DNA from: a virus
IMG/VR virus record: IMGVR_UViG_3300034012_000564
Span: 1 to 20,320 of that record
DNA: 20,320 bases
Strand: one strand, 5' to 3'
Every line of letters starts with the position of its first letter. Position 1 is the first letter of the stretch. This document shows, in pieces, positions 1 to 4,642 of this stretch. Made by a program: the position numbers and the translations under genes. Under the pieces are notes generated by a model. It was not told the DNA's origin. It saw only the letters and a program-made list of their open reading frames with translations, and made no database searches.

Positions 1-130
1 TCGGTCATGCTTCACTCTATAAAGGTGGGGGTACTCGCTGCGTCTGTGAACATGGGATACTGGCTTACAGATTCAGTTCCATGCCTACCTTGGTTGCCGA
101 GTTTCACAGCATCCGCTTTCCCCCCGAAAA
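1..130. other. Left edge: no convincing gene
   Basis: This stretch lies downstream of the leftward gene that ends at 131. On the minus strand there is a 31-codon GTG-initiated open frame (107 to 12). Its only ribosome-binding candidate is a G-run about 10 bases upstream, so I do not call it. An ATG on the minus strand at 8-6 could begin a gene running off the window, but only two codons are visible and its upstream purine run is weak. I see no hairpin-plus-U-tract terminator here, so leftward transcription probably continues past the edge. Confidence 0.4.
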
Positions 131-898
131 TCAGAACGGTGCGTCTGAGGCGCTTGGTGCGCCCTCGTGCTCGTGCTTGACCTTGACTTCGCCTGAACCC
201 ACTTGGGTAGCGAAGGACTTGGCCGCCTTGTAGGCGTTCATGTCTTCAACAGGTCCAATCTTCTCGACTTCCCAGCCGAACCATTTGCCCTTGTCGTTGG
301 ACTCGGCCTGTGTCGTCAGACGGTAGACCTGTGAGTACATCGGAGGAGTGAAGGGGCCATTGGCGCCCATCATCTTTGTGGACATCATCATGCTGTTCCA
401 CTTGCGTGACTTCTTAAGCTGCGTTGACTTCATGGTGATCAATGCAGGCTCAGGGATGCCCGAGTCGTTGATGATCATCACATAGTGATTTGCAGTGTTC
501 TCGATGTAGTTGCCGTTATCGAGATAGTCCTTGTTGTCGCCCGGTTCGCGGTGCGTGCGGCTCAAAATATCAGACGTGGCGGGGTAGATATTCATCGGGG
601 CGCCAGAGCCTGAACCACGTGGTGCCCACTCAATGTACTGACGTACATAAGCGACTGGCAGCACTGTGATGCCTTTCTTGCCGTCATACAACTGACCGGT
701 CACGCTGTTGAGGATCATGCCGGGCAGAGCGCCGTCAATCTCACCCACTTCAGGGCTTGTGTTGGTCAAGAGCTTCAGGAATGGCAGGGCAAAATCGTCC
801 TGACTCATGTTCTCAAAACCGCTCTGAGCATCCTGCTCAAAGTCACTTGCCAAAGCCAATGCGTTGGTCTCTTTTACTGCTACTTCGTTCTTAGCCAT
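131..898 (-). CDS. Phage protein, candidate ssDNA-binding protein
   Basis: This is a 255-aa soluble protein with no signal peptide or membrane segment. The core (about residues 30-215) is mixed in composition and rich in aromatic and polar residues. The tail is charged (KVKHEHEG) and ends ...SASDAPF. A flexible acidic tail closing in Asp-x-Pro-Phe resembles the protein-docking tip of bacterial SSB (DDIPF), and T7 gp2.5 also ends in an acidic stretch with Phe. I recognise the family as a recurrent phage early protein but cannot assign a domain with certainty; the ssDNA-binding role rests on this tip and on the neighbouring helicase and nuclease genes. The start is supported by AAGGA about 8-9 bases upstream of ATG. 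It is the last visible gene of a three-gene leftward unit, 16 bases after the previous stop. It could also be a recombination mediator or an unrelated early protein. Confidence 0.45.
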   Translation of the reverse strand: MAKNEVAVKETNALALASDFEQDAQSGFENMSQDDFALPFLKLLTNTSPEVGEIDGALPGMILNSVTGQLYDGKKGITVLPVAYVRQYIEWAPRGSGSGAPMNIYPATSDILSRTHREPGDNKDYLDNGNYIENTANHYVMIINDSGIPEPALITMKSTQLKKSRKWNSMMMSTKMMGANGPFTPPMYSQVYRLTTQAESNDKGKWFGWEVEKIGPVEDMNAYKAAKSFATQVGSGEVKVKHEHEGAPSASDAPF

Positions 899-914
899 TT
901 TTAATTTCCTTAAG

Positions 915-1469
915 TCATGCTGATTTGATGGTTGCTTTTTGGCCCACGTATGCGCCGAAAAGCTCTGTGGGGAACTCGCTTCCGCGTTCCACCTGTTCGC
1001 GAACCCAAGCTTTCAAGGTCTGGGGCTCGATCTTCTGCGCTTGCTCGACTGGGTAGTTTTGCTCACGCAGTTGATTCAGTAGTGCCTCGCATAAGCCGTC
1101 TTCACCGCGGCCAAAGCGAACAGACACTGTGTTCTTGATGATGTCGTCAAAGCCGTGCTCACGCAGCCATTCGTAGGCCTGCGCGCGCTTCTCTTCCTTA
1201 ATGCTTGCGCTGTAGAAGGGCTTGATGTCGATCTGGCTACCGTCAGCCATCTTGAAGGACTTCATGCCAAGCTCGTCGAGCATCGCGGGGATCGTATCTT
1301 CCAGAAGCTTGCGCTGCTGCTCTTTACGTTCCTTGAGAACATCTTCGATGTCATCAATTTCTTTTTCCAATTCCTTGGCACGTTTGGCCAAGGCGCCAAC
1401 AGAAGACAGGTCCTCGTTTTTAACTTGCAGGGCGCCTGCGTCTTCTTCAAAAATGCTAACGTTACTCAT
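915..1469 (-). CDS. Coiled-coil phage protein of unknown function
   Basis: This is a 184-aa protein. Residues about 20-58 are a long charged helix (AKELEKEIDDIEDVLKERKE) that should form a coiled coil. A compact mixed domain follows, containing FKMADGSQIDI and a Trp-bearing helix (YEWLREHGFDDIIK). The layout of a coiled coil followed by a small beta/helical domain recalls Mu Gam-type DNA-end-binding proteins, but only as general architecture and not as a demonstrated match. The start at 1469 (MSNVSIF) is preferred over the in-frame ATGs further upstream because GGAGAAAGAG sits directly before it and because it overlaps the previous stop by only 8 bases. That overlap suggests translational coupling. 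It lies in an early-type leftward unit with the SSB-like candidate. Confidence 0.6.
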   Translation of the reverse strand: MSNVSIFEEDAGALQVKNEDLSSVGALAKRAKELEKEIDDIEDVLKERKEQQRKLLEDTIPAMLDELGMKSFKMADGSQIDIKPFYSASIKEEKRAQAYEWLREHGFDDIIKNTVSVRFGRGEDGLCEALLNQLREQNYPVEQAQKIEPQTLKAWVREQVERGSEFPTELFGAYVGQKATIKSA

Positions 1470-1812
1470 CTCTTTCTCCATTCTCGGTGATATCAAGTTT
1501 AACTGGGATATACATCTTCTCACGACGATCCCACTTCAACACATTTACTCTGCCTCCGTTGTATGCTGCAGCAACTGCACAGCACAGTCCGATGGCCACG
1601 GGGTCTCCGGTTAGAAGCAAAAAGTCCCGATCAGAAAAGTTGCGAAGCTTGCGCTTTAGCAGCCTGACTGTTGGTACTGTGGAAAATGCAATTTGGACAT
1701 TGGACGGCAAAAGCACCGTTGGGTCCCCAAATTTCATTGCACCAGCAATATCGTGATTGGGCATCTCTTGTACGACGTACACCAGAGGGAACTGTTCATT
1801 ATTTGTTGTCAC
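1462..1812 (-). CDS. Small phage early protein of unknown function
   Basis: This is a 116-aa protein and the first gene of the leftward early unit. It starts with GTG, preceded by AAGGAG nine bases upstream; the nearby ATG is out of frame. An N-terminal beta segment (PLVYVVQEMP) is followed by a basic stretch (VRLLKRKLRNF). Next come LLLTGDPVAIGLCCAVAAAY, a hydrophobic Gly/Ala helix, and a C-terminal VLKWDRREKMYIPV motif. I recall this GDP-x-AIG plus LKWDR pattern from other phage genomes, where it carries no assigned function. The TGDPVAIG segment is not a Walker A motif, because it lacks GK[ST]. Being promoter-proximal in a divergent region, it could regulate early expression, but nothing in it resembles a helix-turn-helix. 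The function is not known. Confidence 0.7.
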   Translation of the reverse strand: MTTNNEQFPLVYVVQEMPNHDIAGAMKFGDPTVLLPSNVQIAFSTVPTVRLLKRKLRNFSDRDFLLLTGDPVAIGLCCAVAAAYNGGRVNVLKWDRREKMYIPVKLDITENGERDE

Positions 1813-1829
1813 GTTTACGCTCTCCTTTC

Positions 1830-1859
1830 TTGAAACGTGCTTTTAGTGTACACTATCTT
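1830..1859 (+). promoter_or_regulatory. Possible rightward promoter for helicase gene
   Basis: TTGAAA (1830-1835) and TATCTT (1854-1859), separated by 18 bases, make a moderate sigma70-like match facing the helicase gene that starts at 1902. It overlaps the leftward promoter. It is weaker than the leftward signal, and another start cannot be excluded. Confidence 0.4.
1844..1855. promoter_or_regulatory. Palindrome, possible operator
   Basis: TAGTGTACACTA is a perfect 12-bp palindrome. It covers the leftward -10 element and touches the rightward -10 candidate, so a dimeric repressor bound here would block both promoters. Operator function is inferred from its position and symmetry. Confidence 0.45.
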
Positions 1860-1872
1860 TTCGGTGTGTCAA
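1845..1872 (-). promoter_or_regulatory. Leftward sigma70-type promoter
   Basis: Read on the minus strand, TTGACA (1872-1867, a perfect -35) is followed after 16 bases by TACACT (1850-1845, 4 of 6 matches to TATAAT). Transcription would start near 1838, leaving a short leader with AAGGAG before the GTG start at 1812. It would drive the three genes down to 131. The -35 is consensus while the -10 and spacer are sub-optimal, which fits a regulated promoter. Confidence 0.6.
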
Positions 1873-1876
1873 CACC
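1863..1876. promoter_or_regulatory. Second inverted repeat, possible operator
   Basis: GGTGT-gtca-ACACC has 5-bp arms around a 4-base centre. It covers the leftward -35 hexamer and lies at or just after the predicted rightward start site. Its arms share the GTGT/ACAC core of the palindrome at 1844-1855, which suggests two sites for one regulator. The two centres are about 20 bp apart, roughly two helical turns. Confidence 0.4.
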
Positions 1877-1901
1877 TTTTTTAAAAGAAAGTGAGAAAGT
1901 T

Positions 1902-3353
1902 ATGGATTATTTTTTGGATCACTATCCATTCAAGAACAAACCATTTGTTCACCAAGCTGCGTATTTACAGCGCTTCTGGGAGGACAAGCAAGTTGCGCTG
2001 TTCGCAGAGATGGGTACGGGCAAGAGCTTCATGCTCATCAACAATGCAGCCATGCTATACGACAAGGGCAAAATCAACTCTATGCTCATCGTAGCGCCAA
2101 AAGGTGTTTACCGCAACTGGTACACATCCGAATTGCCAAAGCACATGCCCGAGCACGTGCAGACGACTGTTGCTTGTTGGTCCCCTACGCCTCGCAAAGC
2201 GGAGCGCGAAGAGATGGACAAGATGATGAATGCTGTGGACACCATGCGCATTCTGATCATGAACATTGAAGCGTTCAGCACAGAGAAGGGTGTAGCGCAT
2301 GCGCGCACGTTCCTCAGAGTGACAAATGCATTCATGGCAGTGGACGAAAGCACCACCATCAAGACACCAACAGCCAAGCGCACCAAGAGCATTATCAAGG
2401 TGGCCCGTGATGCGCGGTACAGGAGAATTGCAACAGGCTCCCCCGTCACCAAGTCCCCTCTGGATCTGTTTAGCCAGTGCGAGTTCTTAGGACCCGAGTG
2501 CTTGAACAGCTACAGCTACTACGCGTTCCAAGCGCGCTACGCCATTCTGGTTGAGCGCAAGATGCCCACGCACACGTTCAAACAAATCGTTGGTTATCGC
2601 CACTTGGATGAGCTGCAGCAAAAGCTCAATGGCTTCTCGTTTCGCGTGACTAAGGACGAGTGCTTGGACCTGCCGGACAAGGTGTTCATTCGCCGTGAGA
2701 TCGAGCTGACCAAGGAGCAGACAACGTACTACAACCAGATGAAATTGATGGCGCTTGCCATGATCGAGGGCAACTTGATGTCCACCAACAATGCACTGAC
2801 GCAGATCATGCGTCTGCATCAGATCTGCTGTGGCCACGTGAAGTTTGACGATGGGCAGCAGATTGACATTCCAAGCAACCGTGTGAGCGAACTGATTGCT
2901 ACGCTTGAAGAGTGCAGCGGCAAGGTGATCATCTGGGCCAACTACAGGCGTGACATTGAAAATATCAGGCTTGCCATTCAGAAAGAGCACGGCATGACCT
3001 CTGTTGCAACGTACTACGGCGACACAGAAGCCGAGGAGCGCCAAGACATCGTGACGAAGTTTCAAGACCCCAACAGCGATCTGCGTTTCTTCGTTGGCAA
3101 TCCAAGCACTGGTGGCTACGGCATTACCCTGACAGAAGCCAAGACTGTGATTTACTACAGCAACAGCTTTGACTTGGAAAAGCGCTTGCAGTCAGAGGAC
3201 CGCGCTCACCGTATCGGGCAGACAGACAAGGTGACCTACATTGACTTTGTATCGCCCAACACAGTGGATGAACACATCGTCAAGGCGCTACGCAACAAGA
3301 TCAATATCGCAAGCGCTGTGCTTGGCGAAGAAATTAAAGAATGGATCAAATAA
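1902..3353 (+). CDS. SNF2-family superfamily 2 DNA helicase/translocase
   Basis: This is a 483-aa ATP-dependent DNA translocase. Both RecA-like lobes are present: motif I AEMGTGKS (35-42), motif II DEST (148-151) in place of DEAH, motif III TGSP (178-181), motif V GGYGITL (404-410) and motif VI QSEDRAHRIGQ (430-440). The RAHRIGQ block is characteristic of SNF2/RapA-like proteins, and R434 and R437 are likely arginine-finger residues. The opening HQAAYLQRFW is the usual Q-like approach to motif I. There are no accessory domains, so this is a minimal phage version. The frame is open for 77 codons upstream, but that part crosses the divergent promoter. The ATG at 1902, after a GTGAGAAAG purine run, is the sensible start. 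It overlaps the exonuclease gene by 13 bases. Its likely role is remodelling or unwinding DNA in phage replication or recombination. Confidence 0.93.
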   Translation: MDYFLDHYPFKNKPFVHQAAYLQRFWEDKQVALFAEMGTGKSFMLINNAAMLYDKGKINSMLIVAPKGVYRNWYTSELPKHMPEHVQTTVACWSPTPRKAEREEMDKMMNAVDTMRILIMNIEAFSTEKGVAHARTFLRVTNAFMAVDESTTIKTPTAKRTKSIIKVARDARYRRIATGSPVTKSPLDLFSQCEFLGPECLNSYSYYAFQARYAILVERKMPTHTFKQIVGYRHLDELQQKLNGFSFRVTKDECLDLPDKVFIRREIELTKEQTTYYNQMKLMALAMIEGNLMSTNNALTQIMRLHQICCGHVKFDDGQQIDIPSNRVSELIATLEECSGKVIIWANYRRDIENIRLAIQKEHGMTSVATYYGDTEAEERQDIVTKFQDPNSDLRFFVGNPSTGGYGITLTEAKTVIYYSNSFDLEKRLQSEDRAHRIGQTDKVTYIDFVSPNTVDEHIVKALRNKINIASAVLGEEIKEWIK

Positions 3354-4042
3354 TGCAGCTCATACCAATCCGCAAAAAGTACGTCTACCCCAAACTGGTC
3401 CGCATCGACTCTGAGCAGGGGCGCACCTACACGCTAGACGGACAGCCTGCCGTGCCAAGCGTGACAACCATTCTGTCTGGCACGAAGGACAAATCACACC
3501 TCGATGCGTGGGCCGCGAGGATTGGTCAGGAAGAAGCGGACCGGATTAAAAACGACGCTGCAACTGTTGGCACGCACATGCACAGTGTTGTGGAACGCCT
3601 GCTGCTAAACAGACCTCTGGAGACACCACGCTCGTGGCTCGCGGTCAAGGGTTATTGGATGGGCTACAAGCTTGTCGAGACATTCTTCCCTGACGTGAAC
3701 GAAGTGTGGGGCACAGAGATCCCGCTGTACTACCCAGAGAAGTATGCCGGCACATCAGACTGCATTGGGGTGTACAAAGATCACTCTGCAATCATTGACT
3801 TTAAGCAGACCAACAAGATGAAGCAGCGCAAGTGGATTGAAGACTACTTTGTGCAGCTTGCGGCGTATGCCTTGGCCCATGATGTATCGCATGGAACCAA
3901 GATTGAGCAGGGGGTAATCATGATGGTTGCTCAGAACGGTGAGACACAGGAGTTTGTGACGTGTGGCCGTGAGTTTGACAACTACAAGGACATGTGGATG
4001 CGCAGGGTTGAGCAGCACCTAAAAAATAGCCCCGAAGCGTGA
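3341..4042 (+). CDS. PD-(D/E)XK exonuclease, MGME1/RecB-like
   Basis: This is a 233-aa nuclease of the PD-(D/E)XK superfamily. Visible motifs, in order, are VGTHMHSVVE (76-85, the G-x-x-H helix), E126, GTSD with D140, IIDFKQ with D153 and K155 (the DxK metal/catalytic pair), and QLAAY with Q172 and Y176 (the QxxxY motif). Together these match RecB-type nucleases such as MGME1-like and Cas4-like exonucleases; I see no Cys cluster, so it lacks the Cas4 iron-sulphur site. It would degrade DNA ends or ssDNA flaps in replication or recombination, or break down host DNA. The ATG at 3341 overlaps the helicase gene. A second ATG at 3353 is possible but has no ribosome-binding site. The stop at 4040-4042 lies inside the leftward terminator hairpin. 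Confidence 0.88.
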   Translation: MDQIMQLIPIRKKYVYPKLVRIDSEQGRTYTLDGQPAVPSVTTILSGTKDKSHLDAWAARIGQEEADRIKNDAATVGTHMHSVVERLLLNRPLETPRSWLAVKGYWMGYKLVETFFPDVNEVWGTEIPLYYPEKYAGTSDCIGVYKDHSAIIDFKQTNKMKQRKWIEDYFVQLAAYALAHDVSHGTKIEQGVIMMVAQNGETQEFVTCGREFDNYKDMWMRRVEQHLKNSPEA

Positions 4043-4053
4043 GCCTCGGGGCT
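4021..4053 (-). terminator. Rho-independent terminator for late leftward operon
   Basis: AGCCCCGA (4028-4035) pairs with TCGGGGCT (4046-4053) around a 10-base loop. Read leftward, the stem is followed by ATTTTTT (4027-4021), a proper U-tract. Read rightward, the tail is TTAAGG and poor. It therefore stops leftward late transcription before it runs antisense through the exonuclease and helicase genes. It overlaps the last codons and the stop of the exonuclease gene. Confidence 0.75.
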
Positions 4054-4059
4054 TAAGGA

Positions 4060-4092
4060 TTGTCAAGGGGAGGAGAGGAGAACCCTAGACAA
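4060..4092. other. Hairpin with purine-only loop region
   Basis: TTGTC (4060-4064) pairs with GACAA (4088-4092), and AGGG (4066-4069) pairs with CCCT (4083-4086), across an A/A mismatch. The 13-base loop is part of an 18-base purine run (4065-4082). It sits between the stop of the 52-aa gene and the leftward terminator. It may stabilise the 3' end of the late mRNA; no other role is visible. Confidence 0.35.
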
Positions 4093-4100
4093 CTGCATCT

Positions 4101-4259
4101 TCATTTTGACCGCGCTGCGCGCATGTTGTCAACTAAATTCGGGTAGGGTCTGCCTGCCTTTTTAGCGGCTGCTTTTGCAGCCGCTTTCTTTGCGGGAGCG
4201 AGGGCCTTTGGTTTGCCCAAACCTTTTGGACGTTCTTTGTCCCAAACTTCTTTTTTCAT
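4101..4259 (-). CDS. 52-aa Lys/Ala-rich basic protein
   Basis: This small leftward gene encodes a strongly basic 52-residue protein. It starts MKKEVWDKERPKGLG, continues with a histone-H1-like stretch (APAKKAAAKAAAKKAG, residues 21-36), and ends with PYPNLVDNMRAARSK. The AAAK-type repeats resemble the DNA-binding tails of bacterial and phage histone-like proteins. Its ATG overlaps the stop of the Dps-like gene as ATGA, with GAGG eight bases upstream, so the two are almost certainly translated together. A rightward terminator hairpin lies inside its coding sequence (4164-4185) and encodes much of the AAAK stretch. DNA or nucleic-acid binding is an inference from composition. It could instead be a small virion protein packaged with DNA. 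Confidence 0.7.
   Translation of the reverse strand: MKKEVWDKERPKGLGKPKALAPAKKAAAKAAAKKAGRPYPNLVDNMRAARSK
4164..4192 (+). terminator. Rho-independent terminator for helicase-exonuclease unit
   Basis: AGCGGCTGC (4164-4172) and GCAGCCGCT (4177-4185) form a perfect 9-bp stem with a TTTT loop, followed rightward by TTCTTTG (4186-4192). Read leftward, the tail is AAAAAGG, so it acts only on rightward transcripts. It lies about 120 bases after the exonuclease stop, inside the 52-aa leftward gene. Part of the symmetry could simply come from the alanine and lysine codons it encodes. Confidence 0.6.
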
Positions 4260-4630
4260 CGTAGGTGCCTCAATTTGTAAAGGGTACTTAGGTACGTTGC
4301 AAGTGCATCGTCAATCAGATTTTGAATGGTTGTGTCCGACTTGTCCACTGCGTTGTAGCGCAGCTTCTCAATGTCGTCCATGTACTTTTCTAAGCACTTG
4401 ACGATGTCGCCATCGTCTTCGTCGTACTTCAGGTAAGGGATCTCAATGATCCCGTTACGGCCTTGATAGGCTTCGGTGATGGCGTCGCCGTGGTCACCAA
4501 TATCTTTGTAGAAATGGCGCAAAGCTTTATGCTTTGAATAGCTGCCGGCGCCTGTCACGGCCAAGTGCGCACGATGAGCCACTTCGCGGCTCAAGAACAT
4601 CGTGGCAACCAATCGTCCAATCATTTCCAT
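4256..4630 (-). CDS. Dps/ferritin-like four-helix protein (DUF5856-type)
   Basis: This 124-aa helical protein is probably a short member of the ferritin/Dps fold; I tentatively recognise it as the phage DUF5856 family. H22, H34, D49 and E53 reproduce exactly the spacing (12, 15, 4) of the E. coli Dps ferroxidase residues H51, H63, D78 and E82. The surrounding sequence also aligns by eye: AHL..TGAGSYSKH against AHW..RGANFIAVH, and HGDAITE against HLDTMAE. The residue matching E. coli D67 is R38, with H39 beside it, so one ligand position has changed. The predicted helices are about 1-24, 33-56, 70-95 and 98-122. At 124 aa it is well short of the roughly 160 aa of Dps. GGAG seven bases before ATG fixes the start. 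It overlaps the 52-aa basic gene. Possible roles are iron or peroxide handling or DNA protection, and neither is shown. It may have lost catalysis. Confidence 0.7.
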   Translation of the reverse strand: MEMIGRLVATMFLSREVAHRAHLAVTGAGSYSKHKALRHFYKDIGDHGDAITEAYQGRNGIIEIPYLKYDEDDGDIVKCLEKYMDDIEKLRYNAVDKSDTTIQNLIDDALATYLSTLYKLRHLR

Positions 4631-4642
4631 GTCGTAACTCCG

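Noticed and set aside
12-107. 31-codon GTG-started leftward frame at the left edge
   Set aside because: It has no good ribosome-binding site and no recognisable features, and is short enough to arise by chance. It is kept only as a note on the edge region.
1470-1523. Longer start for the coiled-coil gene at 1523
   Set aside because: The extra residues would lie inside the upstream gene with no ribosome-binding site, while GGAGAAAGAG stands just before the ATG at 1469.
1462-1812. TGDPVAIG as a nucleotide-binding (Walker A) loop
   Set aside because: The Lys-Ser/Thr that defines the motif is missing, and no Walker B or partner motif is present in this 116-aa protein.
1671-1901. In-frame upstream extension of the helicase gene
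   Set aside because: It would run through the divergent promoter and overlap the oppositely read 116-aa gene. The ATG at 1902 has the conserved helicase N-terminus directly after it.
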